A stretch of DNA of 64,000 bases from Sipunculus nudus (Eukaryota > Annelida > Sipuncula > Golfingiida > Sipunculidae), in assembly GCA_026874595.1 (NCBI GenBank), contig CM049314.1:15864729-15928728 (forward strand). The letters are read 5' to 3'. The translations under genes and the position numbers were made by a program. Under the pieces are notes generated by a model. It was not told where the DNA came from and searched no databases. It worked only from the letters and a program-made list of their open reading frames with translations. Below, piece by piece: positions 48,249-61,279 of this stretch. How positions within the stretch are numbered: the stretch's first letter is position 1; each line of letters begins with the position of its first letter.

Positions 48249-49258
48249 CCGGCGTGAGCGTTAAAGGCAAAATAAAACGGCGGGAGGCTCGGCCCGAGCT
48301 TACTTTGGGTTATTGTGGTCGAACAAACAGTGGCTACAGAGATAGCATTGCTCTCAGCTCCGGGGCAGGTGAGCTAAAGATCGGCCGTCAGTCGTTTCTC
48401 TGACTTTAAAGTATCTCGTTAAATCCATGCCAAATATTCTCCGATCTCTTGTACACAGGTATACACCCTATAGTGTACCCGGCTATTCAAGCAAATAATC
48501 GCTCACTCATTCCACACGCATAAATTCCACAACCGACGTTGACCATTTCGCTTCTGAGAAGTAAATATATATACAAAGGAGGATCAAGTGGGTTTGAAGG
48601 GCTCCGGAGGGGTTAAATGGTCACTGGCACCCGCTGAGGGGACAGTAGAACAAAGTATAGGGGATAACTGCAACTCTTGAGCCTGGCGACCTCAGGTTGG
48701 TGAAGATAGTCTCCTTTTCTGTACTAAAGGCATTCCGTCTGTTTATGGCCTTGGATTTTTATCTCTGCCCCTTGCCGGGTGATGAGCTGTTATGTAGAGG
48801 GAAGCGACGATTTGTGCTCATTCAAGAACATAGCGTGGTCGCTTGATTAATTACGTATACCTGCGCTCACCTTGCTTATCTCGTTTGTTTAACATATCGT
48901 CGTGGTCTACCAGGTAGCCTACTTTATGTTTAAAAAAAATTCTCACACGGTGTGGTTCTCGTGTAGATTTATGGTACTTTTGGGGCTGAAAGTAAACAAA
49001 CCCTCTACAAAATATAAATTATTTTTCTAATCTTTCTAATTCTATTTCATTTTAATAGTGAGCACCTTGAATTATATCAACGTGTTTATCAATTCAGAAT
49101 ATAAAAATATATCAGTGTGCCATGCGACTCAGCTTGACTCTGCTTGAGTGTGTGTGTGTGTGTGTTAGAGAGAGAATGAGAGAGAAAGAGTACATTTTGT
49201 CTAATTAACTTTATTTTCTTCGATATACTTATACCATCTGAAACTCTCATATATCTTA
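48249..49258. other. Unique region, GC-moderate left part
   Basis: No gene defined. CAG|GTGAGC near 48365-48373 (plus) and a minus-strand GTAAGC near 48303 are donor-like, but neither could be tied to an open exon. GT and GA simple repeats at about 49147-49190. Confidence 0.45.

Positions 49259-49294
<36 letters not shown>
49259..49294. repeat. (TA)n microsatellite
   Basis: About 17 TA dinucleotides. Confidence 0.97.
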
Positions 49295-49296
<2 letters not shown>

Positions 49297-49743
49297 TAAC
49301 CCAAAAAATACATTTGTGAAAACGCACGCGCAAAAGTATAGCCTTTTTCGTTATTTTCATTTAATAATAAATAATCAGAACCAGTCGTTCAATATTCACA
49401 TGCAAGTTACTGTTAGTTTGCCGAAGGGCTGTAGCACGGTCTTATTCAGGTCTCGCCGAGCACGGATCTCGGCCTGATTAAGCTCAGCGGTAAAAGGGTT
49501 TTGTTGTTCCACCCCGAGGACGCTCACTCACTGACCCGTACCAGAGAAGTGACTTACGATTAGTGCAGTGAGATACGGACACCTTTGGGCAGAACTGACA
49601 CTTGCCTGTCTCTGATAGACTGTTGAAGTGGCAGAAATCATCTGAAGCCTCTGTGACTCAGTCTCATCAGTCCCTCACAGGATACCAGTCACTTTCTGGT
49701 CAAGAGATACACACGGTTTCTTCCTGTCCTGATAACGTTCACC
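49295..49743. other. Unique GC-moderate spacer
   Basis: No gene recognised. 49440-49520 has weak tRNA-like words (CGGTAAAAGGG, GTTCCACCCC), but no cloverleaf could be drawn. Confidence 0.45.
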
Positions 49744-50105
49744 GATTACAGGACAGACAGTGGCTTACATATAGTTTACTGTTGGACAGAGGCTTACATG
49801 TTGTTTACTGTTAGACAGAGGCTTGCATGTAGTTTATTGTTGGACAGGGGCTTACATGAAGTATATACTTTTAGACAGATGATTACAGGTAGTTTACTGT
49901 TGGACAGATGATTACATGTTGTTTACTGTTGGACAGATGATTACATGTTGTTTACTGTTGGACAGATGATTACATGTCGTTTACTGTTGGACAGAATATT
50001 ACATGTAGTTTACTGTTGGACAGAAGATTACATGTTGTTTACTGTTTTACAGATGATAACATGTTGCTTACTGTTGGACAGATGATTACATGTTGTTAAC
50101 TGCTT
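49744..50105. repeat. 29-bp minisatellite
   Basis: About 12 copies of a 29-bp unit; key segments are GGACAGATGATTACATGTTG and TTTACTGTT. Its sequence is unrelated to the 29-bp satellite at 27151. Confidence 0.93.
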
Positions 50106-50194
50106 TCTCCTTGGTCTGTCCCTGGTCACTTGGGCTTTTAGATGCAGATGGACGCTTGATACTTAAACGGTACCCTGACTCTGTTTCCTTTAAA

Positions 50195-51750
50195 TACGGA
50201 TGACCTTATGGGTATTGATTATTTATAAGATGTTCTCTGTTGCCTTCGATGGCCTTTTTGCTATTTATATTTAGAATATACTCTCTGATGCCCTCGAATA
50301 CAGATGGCCTTATGGATAAGGATATTTAAAAGACACTCTCTGATGACTTCGGACACAGGTGACCTTATGGGTGATGATATTTAAAACTCTCTGATGGCTT
50401 CGAATACAGATGACATTATGAGTATAGATATTATAAAGATGCTCTTTGATGCTTCCGAATACAGATGACATAATGAGAAATGATATTTAAAAGATGCTCT
50501 CTTTCGAAAACGGGTGACCTTATGGCTGATGATATTTATACTCTCCGGTGCATGCCTTCTAAAACAGATGACAATATGAGTATAGATATTATAAAGATGC
50601 CCTTTGATGCCTTCGAATATAGATGACCTTATGGATAAGGATATTGAAAGATACTCTCTGATGCCTTCGAATACAGGTGATCTTATGGGTAATGATATTT
50701 AAAACTCTCTGATGGCTTCGAATACAGATGACATAATGAGTATAGATATTATAAAGATGCCCTTTGATGCCTTCGAATACAGATGACCTTATGGATAAGG
50801 ATATTGAAAGATACTCTCTGATGCCTTCGAATACAGGTGATCTTATGGGTAATGATATTTAAAACTCTCTGATGGCTTCGAATACAGTTGACATTATGGG
50901 TATATATATTATAAAGATGCTCTTTGATGCCTCCGAATATAGATGACCTTATGGATAAGGATATTGAAAGATACTCTCTGATGCCTTCGAATACAGGTGA
51001 TCTTATGGGTAATGATATTTAAAACTCTCTGATGGCTTCGAATACAGTTGACATTATGGGTATATATATTATAAAGATGCTCTTTGATGCCTCCGAATAC
51101 AGATGACATCATGAGAAATGATATTTAAAAGATGCTCTCTTTCGAAAACAGGTGACCTTATGGCTGATGATATTTAATACTCTCCGGTGCCTTCTAATAG
51201 AGATGACAATATGAGTATAGATATTATAAAGATGCCCTTTGATGCCTTCGAATACAGATGACCTTATGGATAAGGCTATTGAAAGATACTCTCTGATGCC
51301 TTCGAATACAGGTGATCTTATGGGTGATGATATTTAAAACTCTCTGATGGCTTCGAATACAGATGACATTATGAGTATAGATATTATAAAGATGCCCTTT
51401 GATGCCTTCGAATACAGATGACATCATGAGAAATGATATTCAAAAGATGCTCTCTTTCGAAAACGGGTGACCTTATGGCTGATGATATTTAATACTCTCC
51501 GGTGCCTTCTAATAGAGATGACATTATGAGTATAGATATTATAAAGATGCCCTTTGATGCCTTCGAATACAGATGACATCATGAGTAATGATATTTAAAA
51601 GATGCTCCCTGATGCCTTCGAATACAGATTACATTAATGGGTAATGATATTTTAAAGATGCTCTGAATGTGATGCCTTTAAATTGAATACAGATAACCTC
51701 ATGAGTAATGATATTTAAAAGATGCTCTCTGACACCTGCTTGTCATATTA
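50195..51750. repeat. 51-55-bp minisatellite with ~160-bp higher-order unit
   Basis: Monomers contain GATGCCTTCGAATACAGATG and end in TCTCT or CTTT. Three variants follow each other (about 54, 51 and 55 bp). The marker GGATAAGGATATTGAAAG occurs at 50633, 50793 and 50953, exactly 160 bp apart, and a one-base variant lies about 315 bp further on. The minus frames at 50909-51112 and 51224-51427 are near-identical because they sit on two higher-order units. Confidence 0.93.
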
Positions 51751-52214
51751 CCTGTCACATACAAATTAATCACAAAGATAAAATGGAGATTATTTTAGTA
51801 AAATATTACGTAAATGCTAGCTCCGTTCATGGTCCGCGTTTCATATAAATTAATCAGCTTACATGAAAAAGAATGAGAGCGTTTCCTGCTTTGTCCATGC
51901 ATAGATAAGATAAGATAAATGGAAACAATTAAGTTGAATAAATAGTAGGTATATATGTTTAAATATCATATATCAACTGTCATCTTTCCCTTTGATTTTA
52001 TTTTATTTTTAAACCCGAAGATAGTTGGACTAGCCGACACTATTGACGTGACAAATAAGGTATATCGGACATGCATGGCCACGTGAATTATAGGTCAAGC
52101 AACTTTGGATTTTCTTGAAAGTAACATAAATGTCTTAAAATAAGTTGTAGACGTTTCAGTTGCTTTGAAAAGAATCAGCTACATGCTGCTTATTACACTG
52201 TGAGGAAAGAGGAT
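51751..52214. other. AT-rich unique spacer
   Basis: Nothing recognised. Confidence 0.6.
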
Positions 52215-52440
52215 TAAATGTAGAACCTCTAAGGGTTCTTCATAGAGTGGAGCCAGTTGAGAACCCCTATATAGAGGTTCCAGGTAGAACCTTCTAGTCA
52301 GGAACTTTATGGAACCCTAACTTGGTGTTCTTCGGGGAACCCCAAGGGTTTTTTTATGTAACCCTGGTAATGGGTGCTTCCAAAAAACCTACAGAAGGGT
52401 TCTTTCTGGAATCATTTGTTCATGAAAGGGTTCATACTGG
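52215..52440. repeat. GAACC/GGTTC self-complementary repeat
   Basis: More than ten alternating GAACC and GGGTTC words occur at irregular 10-25 bp spacing, for example AGAACCTCTAAGGGTTCTT at the left end. The block can fold into many small hairpins. Similar GAACC/GGTTC repeats are widespread in animal genomes as decayed fold-back or MITE sequence. Confidence 0.65.
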
Positions 52441-53091
52441 GTATATATATATATATATGTGTATGTGTGTGTATGTTTTAGATTAAATGGACACTCCTTC
52501 CATTTTGTATTCGTACTTATTTACGAACTATTCTGAGGGTGTGGTTAATGATTTATCAAAAATAACATTATGGTACTTGTATTTGGTATTTTAATTTACA
52601 CACATTAAATTCTCTCAAATGATGTCACAATTCTAAAAATGGTAGTTGCACATAGAGAACAACGACAGGACAGTCAGGCAAAATATCCAAGTATCTGCAT
52701 GTTTGTATAAGGTTCCGAATATCATATATATATATATATATGAAATGGCTGGTCTTGTGCATGCTGCTCTCAATTATCTTTTGCGAAATGTTTACAATTT
52801 GACACTTTACATAAGAAATATTTGTTTTTAATAGTTATTATATACATTATTATCATTTTGACATCACGCCCTATGAGAAACATAATATATCCAAACGCAC
52901 GATATAACATCTTTAAGTATTACCATAATAAACTGGTAAAGTGTTTGTAATATATGGAATATATGGATCTCAGTATAACTATATACTATTAGATCCATAT
53001 ACTGGTCAACCAGTATGTATTCTTCAAACTTTAATATCTTTTGAAATATTTAACATAGGGTGACAATACTGATTTCAAGTTAGGCATCGTT

Positions 53092-53152
<61 letters not shown>

Positions 53153-55649
53153 ACGAGTGTTTCAACGCATTTCACAGTAGACAATGAAACTGAAATAAAG
53201 CGTTTTTCGTTTCATCAATATTTTTTCCACAAGAGTTCCTGTTATATTTTTTAAATTAACACTATATATTTGTCACACATGCATGTTTAAAATGACTTTA
53301 ATTGATTTCTGTTTATTATGATAAGCTTTCAGTTTTGAAATATAAATATATGTTTTCTGAAAACTGTCCTTTTTGCTGAATAATTGAATCTTATACACTT
53401 GGTTAATAAACATGCTGATAATTGCTATTGCGTACCAGTATTTTCACTTGGTTGCCCATTGCTTATTTATATCTAAGCTAAGATATATTCATTCGGGATA
53501 AAGCTATGTAGTACCAAGATGCAATGAAAAAGTATACATGGGTTATATAATTGAATTTTTTATAATAGACTATTTAATCAAAATTGACGGACTTATATGA
53601 TATTTCATCATTAACTGCAACATAACCTTAACATTAAAATGATTTATATAAAATGACCTTACGTATCAATCAGTCAGTTCATCAAGTCAATATATTTTAA
53701 ATATTCTGTATACACTGTACAGGATTTAACAAATTAAATATTCGATATACAATGAACAGCATGCATTCACAAGAAAAATATTCTTTCTAAACAATGTACT
53801 GTATAAACCCAGTTAAATATATTATTTATGTACGATATACTGCATTTCATAAGTTAAATATTCCGTTAAATAGTATATATACAATGTACAGCTTTTCACA
53901 AGCTATAAATATTCTAGACTGTTCAGCATTTGACAAGTTAAATATTCTATGTACGATGTGCTCAGCATAAACACCAATGAACAACATAATATATCATGTT
54001 AAATATTCCACATACAATAAACATCATTTTTTTATATCTAAAAAAGTACAACATATAGTAGAGATTTACGCTCGTCACGTCAATTATTCGTTGCGCGGTT
54101 ACAACCAAACGTGAAATACGTCATTGCTGTCCACATCGACATGTCTCAACCAACCATTAGAAACCTGACTCCCGATAGTGGCCATTATAATTCCGTTGGC
54201 AGGCAGCACGAGATCCTATTGCTATGGAGTTATGCATGGATACGCTCGAGTCACACGTCACAAGCCTTTTTGATGCGCACGCACCGTGAAATGAACATAG
54301 TACTCAGGAATGTGAAACACTTGGATTTTCCTATATATTGCACCGGCTTGCACTTGAATGTGCGTAAAATATGGCAAAAAATACACACGCAACACCTTAT
54401 ATCGCCAGCGTGACGAATGGTATGGCCACCTAATACCAGCCGGCGTGAGCTGATTAAAACCGCGTGCCTGGACTCCAGGCAAGCCATGTGTACATTTACA
54501 GGGAACGCCGGGCAGAATTATACTTATAATGAACAGCTTAGAAACTGAAATTAGATTTTAAAATTTAATTTATATATATGCGGAGAGAGAGAGAGAAAAA
54601 AAAATGCAAGTTTTATATAAAATTAGATATGTAAGTCTACTGAATATCTCATCTAATGTTTCATCGAATAAAAACCGTGCGTTTATAAATATTTCATTGA
54701 TACAAGACTAGGATATTGGATACTATGAATTTATAACGCTTTTATTAAGTTTACGTTTATTTTATGAATCGTTTGCTAACGCAGCTCCTGTTTATGGTCC
54801 TCAGGACATATCATGGTTGGGACACGTCGGACTTTGGACCGCCATTTTCTCCTTCCTGTATGTATATAGGTATATCCTCCTCGTGGAGTTTAGTCTGGGC
54901 TACACGTCAGCATAAAAAAAGAAAAATGACATCAAAGGATTGTGTTTGTCCTAATACCGAACAAGATGATATATGCCAACACAGGAATGCTATAAATAAC
55001 TCCCACCTGATGTAGTGCCTTTTCTTGTTAATTCAGCCTCGTCAGCCTTCTAATTTAATACCACACAAATTTGACTGTGGGATGTCTCATATATATACAT
55101 CCAGCCGAGCAGGTGTCACGCTGAAGCAGCACACACCAATTATCCGATGGTGATATCAGGAGACATTAATTAATTTTGCAAAATTTTAAAATTTAACATT
55201 AAGTAGTATATTTTATTCCAGGCTTTTAATCATTACGAGATATATTGAATGATTGGCTTTAATTTACTTTAAACCTTAATTTAGAATCTAAATATTCTTT
55301 AGAACAACCAAATAATCTATTCCTTTATTTAGGAATTAAAACACATTTCTGTCATGCTAAACCTTGTTGATACGCTCCGACACTGAACCGCCGTTCTAAA
55401 ATTCTACATAAGAGTAGGTAAATACGGCCAATCTCAAGATTAACACATTTTATTGAAAAAAAAAAAATTGTAGCAACATTCACGTAGTAAAAAATTCGAG
55501 CGAAAAAAGTACAAACAGACCCCCTGAAACTTACGACTGATCGACACCAGGAAATATAAACTAAGAAAACATTTAAAAAAACTTGGGCTCTGAAATGCAC
55601 TCTCTGTCTCTGATTCTCTGATTCTATTTCATAAATCTACATCGAAAAT
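52441..55649. other. AT-rich unique region
   Basis: No gene recognised. Open frames at 54111-54487 exist on both strands simultaneously without motifs. Short (TA)n runs at 52443-52459 and 52723-52741, a longer one at 53093-53150. Confidence 0.5.
53093..53150. repeat. (TA)n microsatellite with short inverted flanks
   Basis: TCGTTGGTATATA on the left pairs with TATATATCAACGA on the right with one mismatch, so it can form a hairpin. Confidence 0.9.
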
Positions 55650-57780
55650 TGGTTCTTCTCAGACATTCCTTCTAAACAAGCAACTAAAGAAATAATCAAA
55701 TCGAGATATTCCTTTTACACAGGCTCATGAAGAAATGATCCAATCGAGACATTCCCTATACACAGACACATGAAGAAATGATCCAATCGAGACATTCCTT
55801 CCACACACGCACATGAAGAAATAATCGAATCGAGACATTCCTGTCAGAAAGGCATATGAGGAATGATGGAATCGAAACATTCCTTCCACACATGCACATG
55901 AAGCAAAGATCCAGTCGATACATTCCTTCCACACAGGCACATGAAGAAATGCACCAATAGAGACATTCCTGAAGAAATTATGCAATCGAGACATTCCTTC
56001 CACACAGGCACATGAAGAAATGATGCAATCGAGACATTCCTGACGAAATGATGATATCGAGACATTCCTGAAGAAATGTTGCAATCGAGACATTCCTTCC
56101 ACACAGGCACATGAAGAATTGATGCAATCGAGAGATTCCTTCTACACAGGCACGTGAAGAAATGATGCAATCGAGACATTCCTTCCACACAGGCACATGA
56201 AGAAACGATGAAATCGAGACATTCCTTCTCCACAGGCAAATGAAGAAATGATAGCAATCGAGACATTCCTTCTCCACAGGCACATGAAGAAATGATGCAA
56301 TCGAGACATTCCTTCTACACAGGCACGTGAAGAAATGATGCAATCGAGACATTCCTTCTACACAGGCACATGAAGAAATAATCCAATCGAGACATTCCTT
56401 CCACATAGGCACGTGAAGAAATGATGCAATCGAGACATTCCTTCTACACAGGCACATGAAGAATTGATGCAATCGAGACATTCCTTCCACACAGGCACAT
56501 GAAGAAATGATGCAATCGAGACATTCCTTCTACACAGGCACATGAAGAAATGGTGCAATCGAGACATTCCTTCTACACAGGCACATGAAGAAATGATGCA
56601 ATCGAGACATTCCTTCCACACAGGCACATGAAGAATTGATGCAATCGAGACATTCCTTCCACACAGGCACATGAAGTAATGATTGGTGTTAGCAGAAGCA
56701 CAGTTAATACAGGAGTTCTGCTTGAATGTGGTAGATATCCTTTGCATTGTATGTACTTAAAGAGATGTCTAAAATATTGGTTAAGAATACTGAATATGGG
56801 AAATTCTAAATATCCTTTTATTTGTTATAATGCCTTTAAACGGTTAAATGAACTGGGTAAGCCTACATGGCCAGGCTATATTAAGCATTTATTGAATAGG
56901 TATGGATTTGGCCATGCATGGTTAGAACAAGGAGTTGGTGATGAAAAAAATGTTCATTGATATGTTTCTACAAAGAGTCAAGGATATCGGACAGCAAGAG
57001 ATGTTATCTGAAATAAAAGTAAAATCCAAACTCAGTATATATAGTGAAGTAAAATCAGGCATTGAACCAGAACGATACTTAAATAATATCCCATACATCT
57101 ATAGACAGGTTTTAACAAAATTTAGACTAAGTGACCATGATTTTGAGATTGAAGTAGGCAGAAGAAGTAATACTCCAGTAAATATGAGACTGTAAATTTT
57201 GTAAGAATGATGAAATTGAAGAAGAGGCCCACATTCTTTTCAAGTGTTCCAGATATAAAGATTTAGGAAATAAATTTTTATCATTTATACAGAATTTTCC
57301 ACAAAATAAATATGGGCTTATTCAGATTTTGAGAACACAGAATCACAAGACAAGACACAATATGTTTAGGTGTATATTTATTTCAGGTAAACAGAGTAAG
57401 ACAGGAAAACATTTCAGAAAATAATATTCAATACTGTAGTACTTTAATCATTAAATTCACTGAATACTGTAATTTTATGTATAATTGATAATTGTACACA
57501 TATAAATTTTCAGTTGTGTATATCAGTGCAATTCTTTTCTACGACATATATATCATTTAACATGATTAAACACATATTGGCAGAAAGCGATGGCAAACTT
57601 GTGTATATTTATATGTTACTTAAGATATTTGTACTTTGGGCCATGAGGCCTTTCTACAATAAACTTTGTTGTTGTTGTTGTGTTTAGAAATGATGCAATC
57701 GGGACATTCCTTCTACACAGACACATAAAGAAATGATCCAATCGAGACATTCCTTCCACACAGGTAATATAAAGAAATTA
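55650..57780. repeat. 43-bp minisatellite split by a LINE
   Basis: About 26 copies of a 43-bp unit; key segments are GAAATGATGCAATCGAGACA and TTCCTTCCACACAGGCACAT. The run is continuous to 56683, interrupted by the LINE at 56684-57685, then resumes for two or more copies. The minus strand is open in all three frames over long stretches because the unit has no minus-strand stop in any frame; the 43-residue period equals three units. Its sequence is unrelated to the 43-bp array at 40795. Confidence 0.95.
56684..57685 (+). mobile_element. 5'-truncated LINE, 1.0 kb, with coding remnants in three frames
   Basis: Translation gives the C-terminal part of a LINE ORF2 protein after the reverse-transcriptase domain. 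Block one (frame of 56679-56960) contains GRYPLHCMYLKRCLKYWLRI and a GFGHAWLEQGVGD segment. Block two (frame of 56935-57195) contains LTKFRLSDHDFEIEVGR. Block three (57191-57424) begins with a CCHC zinc-knuckle-like motif, C-x2-C then HILFKC, and runs to a stop. Two frameshifts separate the blocks, so the copy is inactive. The 3' end is ACAATAAACTTTG followed by (TTG)n, a microsatellite tail typical of several LINE clades. AGTAATGAT (56675-56683) and AGAAATGAT (57686-57694) flank it and match at 8 of 9 bases, consistent with a target duplication of the host minisatellite. The reverse-transcriptase and endonuclease domains are missing. Confidence 0.85.
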
Positions 57781-57991
57781 TCCACCCAAGCACGGGTATC
57801 GTATCTTTCATAATTAGTCATGCATATATGTTTTTTTTTTATTATATTTCTACCTTAATCAGTAGTTTTGTGCATCGTACGCCGTAAAATGTCTATTATT
57901 CGATTTACTTGCTTGTTATATCACACGCTTTTTAGTTGTACGTATCAGACATTTTTTCAGTTAATGTATATATATACACTTAATATATATA

Positions 57992-58052
<61 letters not shown>

Positions 58053-61000
58053 TGAATGCGTTTAGCAACATGCCGTATCAAACATTTTATTGCTGTATGT
58101 ATTTCTACGCTTAATCAAACGCTATATATTTGGTGTATTTCTGCGCTTAATAATTGTAACTGTACCTAGTGACAATTATTTTCTATTGTGCGGACCTTTC
58201 CTGATTGGGTAACGCTTAATAAATAATAAAAGTTTATCTAAATCATAAAATAAAAGGTTAATCAAAATTTGTCAACTACAATTCTTTCCGCAAGACCCAC
58301 ATGTTCTAATGATACCAAAACCTGCCACAAGATGGCAGCTATAGACGTTCAAACAGACAGATCGGAGCGATGTTATCATATGCTTCAGCAATTCGTTACA
58401 TTTTTTGGAAGGTGATAAATTTTACTTAGTTTTATCGTTTTTTTATGTGTTAATCGCTTTTTCAACATATTTTAATAAGTAAGTGTACATACTTCTACAC
58501 AACGAGCTAACACGGATACCAGTGAAGATTGACTGTATACCAAGAACTACATAAACGCCGCCGAACCATGTAACTGTATCCCGTTTAAGGCGGCACCCGG
58601 AGGTTCGACAGGGAGCATGACCACATGACACGTACGTAAACTGTACTCGGGTTTATACTTCACAACACACGAGTGATTTACGCCAGCCAAGGTGTGTGTG
58701 TGTGACAGCCAACGAACGGATTATTCACACGTCTTCAAGACAAGCGACTCCACGCTTCCACAACTTGTCACGAAAGTCAAATAATAGACTTGTTTCCACC
58801 CATTTTTATTTCCTTCAAGATTGGTCGTGAAATGAAGGCATCCTCGTGCACCAGAGCGACTAAGTGATGTAGAGAAAATTGTAGACTGGTTCCTCTAAAA
58901 TATCCAGATTTGTATGATGAGTGTCAGGTTATCAGGGAGCACGTCTATTTTATGAAAAACCAACATGATATTGCTAACGTGAGAAACAACTGTCTGCCAA
59001 TTCAAAATGATTGTTTGACATTTTTCTGATAATTATTTATGAAATACACCTTTGAATAGCTGCTCAGCTGTAAGTTTACCTTACATTACACAAACTCTTA
59101 ATTTACAGTTGTATATTTATTTTTATCTCATCTAAATCATTTTTAATATACATACCATTTTTTTTACAAATGATGGTTCATAGCTGCAGCATGGAGGATT
59201 TGATTTTTTTTATGGTTAAGTCACAAGCAAATTTTTTTAAATCTCTAAATCACCATAAAAAAATACCAAACATGCAGGGTATTTTTCTCATGTGGCGTTT
59301 TCTCTAGAATTATCACGTTGGTCTGATTCAGCGTTGTTTCCTTCACCCCTCCAAAAGTCCGTATCTACTGCTTTTATCTCTCCCGCTGTTTACTATAGTA
59401 TCTTAATCATTTTTCATATGGTATGTATGGAATGAAGTATTATGTTTTTCATAACTTTGATTAACCTAATCGTTTAATACCCATGTCAGTGTATTTTATC
59501 TGTTGCCGAAAAGTTTTATTATTATGGGACACCGCTGATCTTGTTAAATGATTCAATTTTGACTTTACAAAACCACTCTGACTTGAATCAACATTTGGAT
59601 AATTTTAACTTCTAAGTGTTCTAAAGTGTCCACACATTTTCCGCATGTCATAAAATACTTTGTTTGGAATTTTAAATATGTATAGTGGCGAAATATAATT
59701 ATTTGAAAGTATGGAATTAAAAATATGTATATAGTGGAGAAATATAAATTTTATTCCGTTTCAAATAAACACTTATAAGTCATAAGTATTATAAATTTGA
59801 AAAGTGTCGGGTTATAATAACCCACATTTTCGCGGATGTTCAAAAAACGACAACTTTACGAAGAGTTTACACAAATATTCCAAGCTGTTACGTGGAAGAG
59901 TTCAAGCGAGCTCAGCAAAGTCCGTCCGTTATTCCAGGCTGGTCTTTCAGTGGTCAACAGACAGCATGTTTAGAACTGAGCAATATTTTTTTTTCGGCCG
60001 TTGTGCCGGGGATACGGCGGGTCTCGGTGATCACAGGTTGTTTTTATCTAACAAGGAGTGACCTTTGTCTTAATTTTAACAATAATACTCGCGGATATTA
60101 CGTCTCAAACATTAAACCAACAAGTTTAGAATCAAGTTTTAAAATAAAGTGTTAAAATCAAACGATGTTTTATGTACGTAACATGGTACAAAAATGATAC
60201 CATTTAATTTTTTGCAATATTCTTACCTTTACATAAACTCGATTAGAGTAAAAACTAGAGAATCGGCAAGTCCATAATGTCAAACAGAATGTGCCAGTTG
60301 TCAAAATTAGAGGAATAGGTCCATACAAGGAAATAGCTGAACCATTCATTAAACCTCCTTGGTGATAAACATGTATAGCCCTTCCAGTACTGATAGTTAT
60401 AGTAATGTTCTCCACTTAGCTATAATTTTAAAGTGGACAGGCGTTAACAAAGTGGATGGCACTCGCCATATTTTTTAAAAGGCGTTATATATGATGTTTG
60501 TAAATTGATATTTTCAATAATGATGTCAATGGGTTATAACCATTTTATAACTCCATGGTTGTAACATGGCAACACCTTGGACATTTTATCATTTATACAC
60601 AAGCACAATAAAACGGGATATCTTTACCTGTTTTCCTTTTTGTTTGTTGGAGACGAAGACCATAAATCTATATCAGCTACGCCTTTTGGATGATTAAGTG
60701 CAGTTTTGAGCTAGAAATAAATCTAATTGTATATAAGCCGTTACAACGAGACTCAGTAGGCAATGATAACTGGGCTGGTAAGCCTACTTGACTGCCAGTA
60801 TTCTGATTGTAAGAGGGCCGATATGGCGCTACATGTATATCCGGATTATTACCACCTATATATCTGTGGATACTGTTGTTTCTCGTTGAGGAAACAGTTG
60901 AAGAAACCGATAACAGATGGCGCCACCTCCATGGCAGCTTTCTAACCTCCTGATCGTTTCCATTTCACACGTCATGTTGACATCAGACACAAAATTCAAA

Positions 61001-61279
61001 CACCGAATTAAAATAAGCACAAATGCATATTCTTTTCATATTAACAAGATATATGGACGTTTAAACTGTTAAAGGTACATAAAGTTCTCTATAATAGATC
61101 TAATTTCCTGAGTAATTCTTCATCCCTGCACCGGGCCTTCATGGAGTATGACCGTAAATAGTTAATAACCGGTGTGGTGTGATTAGGTTTCATGTATACA
61201 TGAGGCATTATAGCTGCTCATAGTGGTATTCGTTAAAGCAGCTACAAAACACTGCTAGTTTTACACATCGTAGACAAAA
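57781..61279. other. AT-rich unique region
   Basis: No gene recognised. (TA)n at 57994-58050. 58310-58340 has CCACAAGATGGCAGC and 60908-60924 has CAGATGGCGCCACC, both resembling CTCF cores. Open frames at 59804-60155, 60170-60415 and 60763-60945 have no motifs. Confidence 0.5.
57994..58050. repeat. (TA)n microsatellite
   Basis: About 28 TA dinucleotides. Confidence 0.97.

Noticed and set aside
49440-49520. tRNA or tRNA-derived SINE
   Set aside because: B-box-like GTTCCACCCC is present but no A-box at proper distance and no cloverleaf.
54111-54487. Candidate exon of about 100 codons
   Set aside because: Open on both strands in overlapping frames, with no motif, no splice sites and ordinary base composition.
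55725-56747. Frames of 125-170 codons with CLCRRNVSIASFLH-type repeats as a cysteine-rich protein
   Set aside because: All three minus frames are open and encode permutations of the same 43-bp repeat; no start or splice context.
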